A stretch of DNA of 64,000 bases, from positions 228,244,122 to 228,308,121 of the forward strand of contig OY998175.1 of assembly GCA_963921935.1 (NCBI GenBank). The letters are read 5' to 3'. This document shows positions 20,510 through 32,459 of the stretch, in pieces; position 1 is the stretch's first letter, and every line of letters begins with the position of its first letter. Source of the DNA: Galeruca laticollis. Taxonomy: Eukaryota > Arthropoda > Insecta > Coleoptera > Chrysomelidae. The notes beneath the pieces are model-generated. The model saw nothing but the letters and a program-made list of their open reading frames with translations. It was not told where the DNA came from and ran no database searches. The translations under genes were made by a program, and so were the position numbers.

Positions 20510-21793
20510 TATTAAAAAGGATAGAATATTGAACGTGGTAAAACGATTCTTCCAAAAATCCCTTTTGCCAATGGAAAATAGAGGAGGTGACCGAATTGGT
20601 AATAAGAACAAAAAACAAGCTATTAAATAATTTATGTAATCTTTAAAATGCACCGAGTCTCACTATTGTCGGTCGAAAACATTTAGCAGAATTTATTTGC
20701 CAGCCGAATTAAGCATCGTTAGGCTTTGGAAAATTTATAACGAAACTGTAGTGAACAACGAGGCATTAAAGGCTAAAGAAAGTTTCTTTAGAGCATACGT
20801 AAGTAAAACTTTTAATATTAATTTTGGTACCCCAAAAACCGACCTATGCTCTACTTGTTTACAATATAAAACCAACATAAAGGAAACACAGGATGACACA
20901 AATAAAAAAAAATTAATAGCTCAACAGCGACTACACAAAATCAGGGCTAATTGTTTTTATCAACTGCTTCAAGAAACACGCGAAGACTTAGCCACATTCT
21001 ACTTTGACTGTCAAAAGAACTTAGCTCTTCCAAAGCTTCCAGACCAGAAGGCCTATTTTAGCATGCAAATTCATTTTTATCATCTGGCGATTGTTTGTGG
21101 ATCATCCAAAGCCAAGCTTAATGAAGGGAATGTGAGATCCTATGTTTGGACTGAAATTGACCATCAGAGAAGTTCCAACGAAATTTCATCGGCTCTCCAT
21201 CATACACTTTTACAATTTAATTTCACTGAGAACATTAAGTAGTTCGTCTTATTTGCGATGTATGTGGCGCCCAGAATAAAAATTACACTGTATTTGCCAT
21301 GTTAGTTTATGGGCTGCAATGTGAAGCACCTTCACAAATAAAAAGCTTGGAGCTGATCTATCCAGTTGTGGGTCATTCTTACATTCCGCCTGACAGGGTA
21401 TTTGGACAAATTGAGCGGATCTACAAAAAACAAACAGAATTTGTTTATCCTGACGAGTACGTGAATATTCTCAACAAATTCGCCACTGTATTTAAAATTG
21501 GAGATGAAATCAAAATCCAAGATTGGAGAAGTGAATCTCCAAATTTTTTCAAGCAACCAGGGTATTGGCATTCCAAGTTTCAACCCTCCAAGAGAATAAT
21601 ATTTTCCAAAAACGGAACCAATGTTCTAGTAAACGGAGAAGCACTTTATGAAAACTCCTTCTGTGAACCCAAGAGCGTATGCAAAAGAGACAAAAAAGTT
21701 ACCTCAATGTGCCCTAAGCAACTAGATGTTGGAGTACCTATTATGAAGGATAAAAAATCTAGCATCAAAAAGCTTCTAGAATCGCATTATTGA
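20510..21793 (+). pseudogene. main exon of the unclassified transposase, broken
   Basis: The frame reads GIKKDRILNVVKRFF and ENRGGDR, then K-stop-FM-stop-SLKCTESHYCRSK near 20625-20665. It continues openly from 20660 to 21240: YLPAELSIVRLWKIYNE, FGTPKTDLCSTCLQYK and the LATFYFDCQKNLALPKLPDQ block. A frameshift near 21240 follows, then LICDVCGAQN, GHSYIPPDRVFG and QPGYWHSKF to TGA-stop 21793. Cys-x2-Cys pairs (CSTC, CDVC) and an acidic FDCQKN motif suggest a nuclease-like core with a zinc site, as in repeat-borne insect proteins of unknown class. The two stops and one frameshift make it inactive. It sits between perfect 20-bp inverted ends, which supports a transposase role. Confidence 0.6.
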
Positions 21794-22479
21794 AAAGAGT
21801 GGGAAAAAGAAGAAAAGCTTGTGTTGTTCAAGACAGTTTTCCAAAACCAGTTGGAAGAAGAAGAAATTAATGGCAGGGAGGACAATCAGAAACACGGACT
21901 TTGCAATCTAAAAATATTTTTTCATCATTATATCAGGTTATCTTTGCCAATAAAACCAGTTTGTGCATTATCCTTGTTTTTTATTACTAAATGATCCTAG
22001 TTTTTGGTGCAAAAGCCGACATGTCCATAAAACCATTGAATTTTCTATGCGTTCTAGCATTCATAGATTTTTGAAAATATATACATCAATTTTTGTTATT
22101 TTTCAATATCCTATACCAGAAACAAGTTTTGTTTTAACGAAAGATCAAGATTTCACACGTATTTTTCCTTTTTCTCACTTTTGGTTTATGTGGACTTTTG
22201 CATCTAGGCGACTGAAATAAAAATATAGAAAAATGCAGAACAAATCGTTATAATTCACCTGCGGGAAAAGTTATCAATTATCATGTCTCTCTAAAGAAGT
22301 TATATCACCTCCTACATCTACAAGGATAGTGAGCGATGTCCTTCTAAACCAATCGCTAGTTAACATATCGGGATCAGCAAGTCAATATCAAATCATCCTC
22401 ACTATCGTTACCCATTTTCGATTATTCATTTTTGTATAAACGAATTTTGTGAAATTAACTGTCCAAATATTCAATTAGA

Positions 22480-24090
22480 TATTCAGTGGAACTGATCAAA
22501 AAATTAAAAGCATTCAACTTGCAAGACAGCTCTAAGCTTATTCCATTTGATGTTACCAATATGTTCACTAAAATTCCTCCTAAAGAATGTCTAATACTTG
22601 TAAGAAAGTTACTAGAAGATGAAAATATTATTCCAGGAATAATATCAGATATATTTAATTTATTTGATGTATGTATTATTCAGAATTATTTCACTTTTGA
22701 CAATAAGATATATATTCAAAATGAAGGTTTACCAATGGCAAGCCCCATATCGCCAATTTTGGCAAACATTTTTATGGACAGTTTAGAAAGAAAAATCTTT
22801 AAAAGTGATATTTCAAAAAAAATGTTTTATATTGGTATAGATATGTAGATGACATATTAGCTTGTTTTATGGGTAGTGGACGACAATTAGATATATTTTT
22901 CAACCACATTAATACTTTACACCCAAAAATTAAATTTACATTAGAACTCTTGATTTAAAAATTCAAAGAGTTAATAATGTAATTGATTATTCGATTCACC
23001 GAAAACCAACAGACACTGATGTGACTACTCCATACAGTTCCAATTATCTCATGTCCCATAAACAAGCGGCATATAATTCAATGACACATAGAGCATTTTC
23101 AGTTCCTAAGAACAAATGTAATTTTGATAGAGAGATTAACAAAATTAAACAAATAGCAACATTCACCGGTTACCATTACATATGATAAATAAACTAATTA
23201 GTAACAAAGAGGAAAAAGTGGCATTACAACTAATATTTCCTAAACAAACTAAAGAAATAAAAACTTATAAAACCATAACATATGCAGGAAATATTTCTAA
23301 TAATATTTCAAAGATAATATCTTTAGCAACAAATACAACGATTTCTTTTAAAACAGAAAGTAACATATAAGTACGAAATTGTTAAATGTAAAAACAAAAA
23401 TATCACCATTAAATAAATTTAGTATATATAAACTTAAATGTCCTGAATGCAATGCTGTATATTTGGGTCAGACCCTTAAAAATTTTGAAATCCGATACAG
23501 TGAACACTTACGAGCATACAGATTAAAACAACCAGATAAATCCCACTACGCCAGACATATACTTGACACCAATCATTCATTGACACCTAACACAGAACTA
23601 GAAGTACTACATACTTGTAATAAGAACCAAGAACTGGATTTCCTTGAAGAATTGGAAATTAGAAGACACTTAAGAAACCCACAATATGAAGTCGTCACTG
23701 AACAGATAAATCTAGGGAGTTCTCCACTTTTAAACTGTCTTCTTAAGTGATAATTGTAAAGATCAGCAGATATAGTTTTCCTGGTTTTCTATATCATTGC
23801 GCAGTTATACTGATCTTAATGGGGGAAAATGATATCCAATATATCCCCATAAGGCTAATAATATCTAAGCTTTAATATTTGTAATATCATATCTTCTTTT
23901 TCCTATTAACATATATTAAGTCAATGACAAGATAGGTCACTTTGTGGACTATCCAAAAATAATTAAACATCAGGTAGGCATCAAATGAAATGTAACTGCT
24001 GTCATTCTGACGATGATATAAACTGTTGAGTTAACTAGAAACAGTAAGTTTCATTTAAAACACGAATTTTGTAAACACTGATGTGAAATG
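22480..24090 (+). pseudogene. Penelope-like element, RT plus GIY-YIG endonuclease (copy 2)
   Basis: 5'-truncated inside the RT. The frame at 22486 gives FDVTNMFTKIPPKECL (RT palm, first Asp), GLPMASPISPILANIFM and, after a frameshift at about 22830, YWYRYVDDILACF (the YVDD catalytic box). LDLKIQRVNN, SIHRKPTDTD and an open stretch to 23190 follow. A linker frame covers 23182-23370. The endonuclease frame 23379-23750 is uninterrupted (KLKCPECNAVYLGQ, FEIRYSEHLRAYR, EVLHTCNKNQELDFLEELEI), ending at TGA 23750. The 3' tail to about 24090 matches copy 1. RT copies the RNA and GIY-YIG nicks the target. At least three frame changes make it inactive. Confidence 0.88.
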
Positions 24091-24099
24091 TCAAATTAT

Positions 24100-25180
24100 T
24101 AGACAGACGTTAACAAACATGACTCGATCATATTATAATATATATGATCAAATAATTCATTAATATAATGACAGCCTAGTAGCTCATGAAAGTCGTGGGA
24201 AATGAAATGTTTCGATACAGCTAGCCCGTGGGAAATGAAAATCTGTATTACAATATGGTAGGTTTCTTAATCGGAGATGCACTTGAAATGTACATTTTTC
24301 TTTGTGGTCGTAGAAAAAAACTATTATATCAGCAACTTAACTTAACCATTTCAGATTTTACAAAAATAATGTTTATTTGTGACGTCTATTAAACAAAAAA
24401 ATCGATAAAAACTTTTCACATAGTTAAATATTTTCTTAACCAAGGAAATTACGAATCAACGTTTCGTTTTTCGACAACCATCATCAATTATATAAATATA
24501 TTATAACAACGTTTCTATAAATAATTATCATCATCAGTACATTTTTGGTATAACCCCGCATACAGAGTAGAATACCGTGTCACAAAGACGTCTCCGTCTA
24601 TCTGGTTTTAAGGATACCGAGTATCCAATTGAAAATATTGTTAAACTGCAGTTCCTAGTGATTCTCAAATAATGTTATAGTGAAATTATCTTAATGATAA
24701 CAAAAGATAAATAACCATAGATTACTGGTATCATAGTTAACACTGTTATCATTATTAAAAACAAACTTCCAACAGAATCCCTCGATCAACTCATGAAAAT
24801 TATGTAAGCTACGATAATTGCTTGATTAATTAAAAACGGTTTCGGATCTTCCAGATGATACATCAATAATTTGGTTCTTGATTGAGTAGCAACTGGAGAT
24901 GTTAGACAAGTAAATCTTTTTTAGCTCAGGCTTCAATTTTCTGACTACATTATATGAAATGTTTCAGATATTAAGCTACAAATAAGCCCCCGAATCTGTC
25001 TCAATCCATAGTTTTACAATCTATGAGATACAGGTCAAATAGAAGAATCCAGTCTTCAAAACTAGAAGGACCTCGACCTCAACTACTGGGGATCGCTTTG
25101 CATGACCTCTCAGGCAGAAATTAATCTTCCAGTTCCAAATAATCATATCGCATATCAATGAGTAAGTGAACCTTGACAAA
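24100..25180. other. non-coding interval
   Basis: No gene seen. 24440-24545 holds two 50-bp-spaced TCATCAN15..GTTTC blocks. They look like the tail of an antisense retroelement and were considered and rejected as hammerheads. Confidence 0.5.
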
Positions 25181-25181
25181 C

Positions 25182-25975
25182 TCAATCCAGAAAATGTCTA
25201 AGAACCAATCCTTTTGAAGGAAATTATCTTTTATCAAAATCCCCAGTACCTCCAAAGGTTTTCTAAGGAAAATATGTTACAACAGATCAACTATTGGACG
25301 GAGGTAGAAGAAATTATAGTAGAATAAGTTTAAAATGTACAAATAAGAATTGAAAAGTTTTATGGTAGCCCCAACACTCGTAAGGTTGAACTCAATCGAA
25401 AACACATCTAAGAACCAAACCTTTTGAAGGAATTTGTGTTATTAAGATCTCCAGCACCTCTAGAGGTTTTCTAATTGAAATCTGTTACCATAGATCGATA
25501 ATTGGAAGGTTAAAGATGAAATGGAAGTGGAATTAGATTAAAATGTGTAAATTCAATCCAAATCATGTCTGAGAACCAAACCTTTTGAAGAAAAGAATCT
25601 TTTATCAAGATCGCCAGCCCCTATAGAGGTTTTTTAAGGAAAATTTGTTACCAGAAATCGATAATTGAAAGAAGGTGGAAGAAATGATAGTAGAATAAGT
25701 CTAAACTGAGCAGATAGATAGAAAAATGTTTGGTGGTAGCACTAACACTCGTAAGATCGAACTTACTCCAAAAAATATCTTAGTACCAAACCTTTTGACG
25801 GAAATTATCTTTTATCAAGATCCCCAGCAAGCTTAGAAGTTTTTAAAGGAAAATATGTTATCATACATAGACAATTGGAATGTCGGGGAAGAAATGGAAG
25901 TACAATAAATCTAAAATATTTAGATATATATAGAAAAATGTTTTGTAGTCTAATTAACCCTCTAAGGATTGTTTT
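25182..25975. repeat. ~210-bp tandem repeat, four diverged copies
   Basis: Units start near 25182, 25392, 25553 and 25763, each opening TCAATCCA-AAATRTCT-AAGAACCAA and carrying CCTTTTGAAGG, CCCCAGCACC and AGGTTTTCTAAGGAAAAT blocks. The second unit lacks about 50 bp. Divergence is high, so it is an old satellite. Confidence 0.8.
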
Positions 25976-26068
25976 AAATACAGATACAGATTGGGAAACA
26001 TTCAACAAGATCACATGTGAAATTTTTGAATACTTGACAATTTTTGGTAGCTAATAATAATAATAAGG

Positions 26069-27138
26069 ATGATACAGGGTGGGTAATTTGTTAAGAATAC
26101 CATTCTATATTTTAGACAACTTATGATTTGGTCAAATCGAGTTATTTGGAGGATCTTTCATACAAAAATTGTTAATAATTAATACATGTGATTCGTCAAC
26201 AAATATTCTATAAAAATACTAAAGTAAGATAAAAAAATAATCCTAAAAACATACCTATCAGTCAGATCATAATTTAAACCAAAACTTGATGAGGGTAAAG
26301 AAGATTCACTCGCGTACAACCTACAGTCGTTTATGATTTAGTAACACGTTTTCGAAACGGTGTACCTGAGCGATAACCGCGCAACGCCATCTTCTAAGCA
26401 AACAATAAGATGGACGCCGTGCTGACGTATGTATACACATGCATAACCGAATTTGTTTTTTCGAATTTTGGGTGTTTTAGGGTGTTGTTATAAAGGGATT
26501 CCTTATTAAATATTAATAATAACATTATCTACGGTGTCCTTAACCTTTTGTAATACACTGAGATATTATATCAGGAGCAATAAAAATGTTATCTTGTCAA
26601 CAGTATAATCGCAACCCCGAAGACAACACTATTTTTTTATCAGATTTGATATTGTTGTTCCGGCGATGTGCAAAATTGATTACGAGATTATATAACGGCA
26701 GATAAATTTAGATAATACGTTGAATATTGTCATACATAAAGTTTTTTCTCATATTTCTCATTTGGTCAAATAACTATTTCTAAAAGAGGTACTTCATTTG
26801 TAATGTATAATCGTATTTGTGGTACAATTATAACCATAAAAATCTCAATATTCGCAAGACCGTTGTACTGACTAGGATCAAGAAGGCTGAAACCGCGATT
26901 TAAAGTTTATTTTATCAATCGTTTCGACAGGTACATTACCTAGATTTACATTAAAGTCCAACTATAATATTTTTTAATTCGGATTGTATCATAACTGGAA
27001 ACTTGATTAAATTTTTTTATAATAGTATGGACATTCCTCTTCCGATCTTCACCTATTTTCGCATTTTAATTCGGTAGGTGTAGGTGATATAATTTTTTTA
27101 TAAAATTTTTTTTATAAAAATACTTACTTCACCCTGTA
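26069..27138. mobile_element. possible TA-inserting MITE
   Basis: TACAGGGTG at 26073 and CACCCTGTA near 27130 are inverse to one another and resemble the ends of the foldback elements at 56.5 and 61.9 kb. The inner sequences show no long inverted arms. Pairing of these two ends may be chance. Confidence 0.3.
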
Positions 27139-27480
27139 TAAATCACATATCATATCGAAAAAATTAATTCTGACCAGTTATCTAGAGGCACATTTTCTCT
27201 TTCGATTGTTGTGAAAAATAAACCCACATCTTGTATAGTTTTAAAGTTATTGTAGTTTTTATAGAAATATGCCTAAACATTTTTAAAATCCAATTTTCTC
27301 CAATATTCGTTAATTCTACAGCAAATGCTTTCTATTTTCAGCTACTGACTGTAGTTTTTTATTTTCTACCCCCCCCCCTCCTCTCCAAGCAAAAATTCAT
27401 CAAAATCTAAAATAATATATTTTATTTGAAATCGAAATTGTCTTTCAACTTTATCGTCTTATAATTCAATTTGTTCAAAC
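27000..27480. repeat. diverged dispersed repeat, copy 1
   Basis: Shares the ordered blocks GGTGTAGGT, AAATAAACCCACATCTT, GTTTTTATAGAATATG, CTACTGACTG and AATTGTCTTTCAACTTTA with 31740-32260 and a partial third copy to about 32450. Class unknown. Confidence 0.55.
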
Positions 27481-27489
27481 GTCAGAAGA

Positions 27490-29480
27490 GACAAATTAGG
27501 ATATTTACTTCATCCATTACAATTTGGTTTCGGGTCGAGAGGTGGTTGTGAAGCAGTTGCACATGCAGCAAGACGTTACGTCTCAATCATCCAGACGTTA
27601 ATAATAAAGTTTTTCTGAAAACTGATATTAAAAATGCTTTCAATGCAATTCATCGCGATCATTAATTAAAACTTGTAGCAGATATTCTACCTGAAATATT
27701 TCCTTTCATCAATCAATGCTATCGATTCCCTTCATATCTTTTATTTGGCGAAAATATCATTTATTCGGGAAGAGGCGTCCAACAAGGGGACCCTTTGGCA
27801 CCTCTCCTTTTTTGCATATCGATACACAAACTTATAAGCAACATTGACACAGAATTCAATGCTTGGTACCTTGATGATGGTTCTTTAGGTGGTAATACTA
27901 ATTCCGTGTTCAAGTCTCTTGTCTATATTATAAAAAATTCCAAGGATATAGATGTTGAACTCAATTTCAGCAAATGCGAGTTATTTTTCTTAGAATTACC
28001 AAATCATCTAACCATTGATAAATTTAATTCTGTAGCACCAGGCATAACGATTACCAACAGACAAAATTTATTTCTATTAGGTGCTCCTTTATCAAACCAA
28101 TCCTCTCTATCAGCTTTCAATGAAAAACTAACCTTTTTCAAAAAAAATGTGATCTCGTTTATCCTGGTTACCGACATATATTGCTTATTACCTTCTCAAG
28201 AATTGCCTATTAATTTCAAAATTAACATATATCTTAAGATGTACTCCGACCTGGTTACATAATGATATCTTAATCAATTTTGACAATACCATTCGTCATT
28301 CATTAGAGTCTTTAATTAACATTAAATTAGAGGTTCTTTCCTGGAAACAAGCTTCACTACCTGTTTCATATTGTGGTTTAGGAATTCGCTCAATCGTTTC
28401 AGTAGCTCTTCCTTCTTTTTTGTCATCATTAAATAGTTCAAAAATTTCATTAATTACATTCTGCCTATATTTTTCCACACACAAGACCCTTTATTAATGG
28501 AGGCAGAAAATATTTGGTCATTAAAGTCTAACAAAGTTGTACCCGATGAATATGAATCCTTTCAAAAATCCTGAGATATTCCTTTATTGAACATTGAAAA
28601 AGAGAATCGGCTTCAGAAAGCTATCAATTTACCAGACAAGGCTCGTTTGAATGCAGCATTTTTAAAGGAATCAGGAGCATGGTTGAACGCTAAACCGTCC
28701 GCCCCATTAGATACGATTTTAGATGACGAAAGTTTCCGTATTTCTATTGGTCTCCGTTTAGGTTGTCAAATTTGTGTAAAACATCGCTGTCGTTGCGGAG
28801 CTGATGTTGATGAATATGGTAGACACGGCCTAAGCTGCAAATAAAGTGCCGGCCGTTTTTCACGGCATTATGCAGTAAATGACCTAATCAAACGAGGCCT
28901 TTCATCTGCAAAGATTCTCTGTTCGTTGGAACCGTTAGGTACTTGCCGCGACGACGGTAAACGTCCAGATGGTATGACCCTCATTCCATGGCAACGCGGC
29001 AGACCAGTTATATGGGATTTCATTTGCGCTGACACTTGGGTTCCGTCCCATATCCAATCCACATCTACTTCCGCAGGCGCTGCAGCTTTACAAGGCGAAA
29101 CTTTTAAAATCAATAAATACACAAATTTGGAGAACATTTTCATTTTTATTCCTGTAGCAATTGAAACCTCTGTTGTTTTCGGTAATGAAGCCTTAAAATT
29201 CATTAAAGGAATCGGTAAAAAAAATATCAGTAGAAACCAATTATTCAAGAGCAACTTTGTTCTTTATACAACAAATAAGTATTGCAATTCAAAGAGGAAA
29301 CGCTTCATCTTTTCTCGCTACGTTTCCCCGTTCTAAGCCTCTAGAAGAACTTTTTATGAAACCTAATCATAAGAAACCTAATTCTTCTACCACTTTCAAA
29401 CTTTCTCAGATTACAGACCCTAAAACATGTGATCTTTCCTTTTTCCGAAATTCTAATTTAACATCTTCATTCTCTTCTTC
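27490..29480 (+). pseudogene. LINE with YLDD reverse transcriptase and PD-(D/E)XK-like C-terminal domain, decayed
   Basis: RT begins LGYLLHPLQFGFGSRGGCEA, has a palm strand LKTDIKNAFNAIHRD, GVQQGDPLAPLLFCI and the catalytic box WYLDDGSLGG, open from 27795 to 28262. After frame changes the thumb/linker reads LPVSYCGLGIRS. From 28587 it is open again: GAWLNAKPSAPLDTILDDES, then ICVKHRCRCGADVDEYGRHG (a Cys/His zinc site), a TAA at 28842, and in the same frame DDGKRPDGMTLIPW...VIWDFICADT. This RPD...WD layout is like the restriction-like nuclease of RLE-type LINEs. FVPVAxET-like and AIQRGNA blocks close the gene near 29320. Multiple stops and frameshifts: dead. The clade is not certain. Confidence 0.7.
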
Positions 29481-29489
29481 AGAATGTGT

Positions 29490-31557
29490 GCGTTGACAAT
29501 TTAATAAATTATGCCTCCAACAAGCTTTTGGGCCTCAGTGTACTAAAAGGTATAGATAACCACCAGCCAGATGATGTCCCACTCATAGGAATATCGAAGA
29601 AGATGACTATGCTAGAGAATGATGCGATTCCTATACGCAATAAATTCTCTGTGACCAAAACAAAATATAAAACTGATTTACCCCAAATAGAGTTGGATCC
29701 ATCAAATAAAAAGGTAAAGACCAAATCGAAGTTATTTCTACTAACAGTGTGGCATACTCTAACAATACTAATATAGACAATTTGTATGATGAAGATGATT
29801 ACGGAACTTACACATCAGTAGTCGATTTGAATAAAAATTTTAGTGACAAACTCTCCAGAACAGTAAAAAATGGTACTAACCTCGCCAATAAGACAACTGT
29901 GGTTAGATCCAAAATATCTGATGTGACTAATAGAGTGAAACCAATAAGCACAAAATCTATATCAACCAGAGTTAAAAAATCTAGTAATAATTTTTCGGTG
30001 AACAAAAATAATGTCATTGCCTCCATTAAGTGTCAAAATGACCGCGTTGTTTTGCAGTCAAATTAAAAATTGGAAGAGAATGAAGGCATAGAAAAAAATA
30101 ATGGTTCAGAAGTCGATAGGGTCGTAGTAACTGAGGAATTAATAAACATCAATTCCCTTTCTAAAAATAATCCTAGAGTTAACAACTTCTCTTCATACAT
30201 TTCGTTTTCGATTAAAGATAATCAGAAAGGGAATGATACTCAACAAGAACAAAGGACACGTCTAAAAATGATGAAGATAACAAGGAATATATTAACAAAG
30301 TGAACCAGATCAATGATCTATCGACATCATCCAAACTTTCCAAATCCGTGATATCTACATCCAATTCAGTAGCAAACAACATCAATTCAAATTCCTCATC
30401 ACACCGATCAAGTGAGAAAGACAATAATAGAATCTGAGATTATTCGTACAATGATAGTAGTTGCGAAAGAGCTCTTAAGAATATCTCCACAATCAGATCC
30501 ATAAAGGGTATTCCCCAAAAATCTTTGGGTCTCAAAGGCCTCAAAAATATTGGTAACACATGTTTCATGAATAGTATTATCCAATGCTTATCAAACACAA
30601 GGTGGCTATTAGAATATCTAAAGAAAGACGCATACATAAGAGATATTAACATAAACATGTCTAGCATGAAAGGAACACTAACTGCAGCATTTACTGAAGT
30701 TATTCAAGAGCTTTGGTCTGAAGACGATTCAAACAGAGTGGTTAATACAGTATCATTGAAAAGTCAGATTCAGCGATTTACTTCAAGGTTCATGGGATAT
30801 ACTCAACATGATGCACAGGAGTTTCTTCGTTACCTATTAGCAGGACTTCACGAAGATGTCAACAAGGTATATGAAAAACCAAAGCCCATATTAACAGAAA
30901 TTGATGACAAATTTAGTGATATCGAGAAAGCAAAAGAATTTTGGTTAAGATATGACAGAACGGACAACTCCAAGATTGTGGATAACTTTGTCGGTCAATT
31001 AAAATCAACAATCAAGTGCATACACTGTGGTCACTGTTCAGTTACCTACGATCCCTTTTGGGATTTATCCCTTTCCATATAACAAAGAACAGGTTAATTA
31101 CGATTTTCACAATGTTTAGATTCGTTTACAAGAGAAGAAACACTCGACGGTGATGAGAAACCAAATTGTTCTAAATGTAAGGAACGAAGACGGTGTATTA
31201 AATCGTTCTCAATTAATAAATTTCCGAAAATATTGGTTATTCACCAGAAGCGCTTTTCGCAAACAGAAAGATTTAGTGAAAAACTTGATGTTGCAATAGA
31301 TTTTCTAATAGAAGGGCTTGATATGAGCCATTACGCGGCTGATAATGACACTTTGTATGTACAACCTCTAGGCTATATCAAATCACTGTGGAACCAGTTA
31401 TAATGGTCAGTACACAGCATTTTGCCGACATCCCTACACGGGACAGTGGCACGAATATAACGATTCAAGAGTGCTATTAATATCGGTGAAATCTTTAGTC
31501 AGTGGAGAAGCATATGTTCTCTTCTATGAACAAGATGACACAAAATCTCACCTTTAA
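29490..31557 (+). pseudogene. USP2-type ubiquitin carboxyl-terminal hydrolase, intronless retropseudogene
   Basis: USPs remove ubiquitin from proteins; the domain here resembles USP2. A disordered Ser/Asn/Lys-rich N-terminal region occupies 29490-30430 in several frames. The catalytic domain opens GLKGLKNIGNTCFMNSIIQC (Cys box) at 30525, with MGYTQHDAQEFLRYLLAGLH and zinc ligands CIHC, and runs to TAA at 31080. A second TAA follows nearby; the frame then continues with FTREETLDGDEKP, CSKCKE and FPKILVIHQKRFS. A frameshift near 31355 leads to NHCGTSYNGQYTAFC, where the catalytic His of the usual GHYTAY is Gln, then GEAYVLFYEQ and the stop at 31557. No introns are seen over 2 kb, so it is a retrocopy and cannot encode an active enzyme. 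Confidence 0.85.
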
Positions 31558-31690
31558 GTTTAATAATTTTTTTATTAGTTTTTAAATTGTATATTTTTAT
31601 TGTGAACCAATGTCTTATTTGTTTTTTTTTCTGCAAAATTTATTTATATATTCATATATACATTGTATCCTTTTAAATATAAATAAAATG
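31558..31690 (+). other. 3' UTR of the USP2 retropseudogene with polyadenylation signal
   Basis: Follows the stop directly and ends in AAATATAAATAAA. Almost identical to 14885-15030. No poly(A) tract remains. Confidence 0.6.
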
Positions 31691-31739
31691 TGCTTGTTCA
31701 TATTAAAGGTTAAAATATTAACAAGTTTTAACAAAATTT

Positions 31740-32450
31740 GTATCATCACCAGCGTATCTTTTTATTTTTATTATAATACAATGAACAATCCTCTTCTAAT
31801 GTTCACCTACTATAACATAAAAATTCATAGTTGTAGTTACTAGAATTTTTTTATTCAAATATTCAGAAAACCCTTTCCTCCAGCTTTCAGCCTTTATAAA
31901 TTCCATATATCTAAAATCGAATAAATTAATTTATGACGAATCATCGAAAGCCACGCTTGCTTTATTGTATGAAGTGAGAAATAAACCAACATCTTCCATA
32001 GGTTTGAAGTCAGAAGTTTTTATTAGAATATGTGAAAAAAAATTTGTGGTTAACTTCCAGATTTTACCAAAAAATGCAATTTTCCTCAATTTTCCAGCCA
32101 AGATAATTTTTACTTCCAGCTGTTGACTGATTTTTTTATTTTCCCATATCAATAAACCCCCTAAGCAAAATTTTATGTCAAACTGAAACAATAACTTTCT
32201 TATTTGAAATTGAAAACTCTCCTTCACTCTTAATGCCTTATAATTCAATTTTTATCATCACTAGAGTATCCGTTAATGTTTTTAATAATATAATGAATGT
32301 GTCTTTTCCAATTTTTCCTTACTATTATATTCAAAACTCATAGGCGTAGGTACTAGAAGTTTTTCTATTTAAACATCACAAAAATGTTACTTCCAACTTT
32401 CACCCTCTATAATTCCCACAAATATAAAATTGAAAAAACAAAATATAGGC
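31740..32450. repeat. diverged dispersed repeat, copies 2 and 3
   Basis: Two tandem, unequal copies of the repeat at 27000-27480. Recurring marks are CATCAC(C/T)AG(C/A)GTATC, ATAATACAATGAA and CCTCTATAATTCC. No coding capacity. Confidence 0.5.
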
Positions 32451-32459
32451 CTACCTTTC

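Larger units (their letters stand above)
18377..22214 (+). mobile_element. unclassified DNA transposon with perfect 20-bp ends
   Basis: The ends CAGTCGCCTAGATGCAAAAG (18377-18396) and its exact inverse (22195-22214) are flanked by AAAT on both sides, a possible 4-bp target duplication. The motif GCAAAAGCCGACAAGTC recurs in variant forms near both ends (18390, 18485, 18537, 18571; 22008). The 3.84-kb interior holds a broken multi-exon gene and, at about 19.5-20.3 kb, what looks like a nested insertion. A 4-bp duplication would fit Sola-type elements among others; I cannot assign the superfamily. Confidence 0.75.

Noticed and set aside
24440..24545. Two minus-strand hammerhead-like cores (TTGATGA/CTGATGA with GAAAC after 15 bases, 50 bp apart)
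   Set aside because: Only the core words fit. Stem I cannot be drawn for either, and stem II starts two bases late. More likely an antisense retroelement tail.
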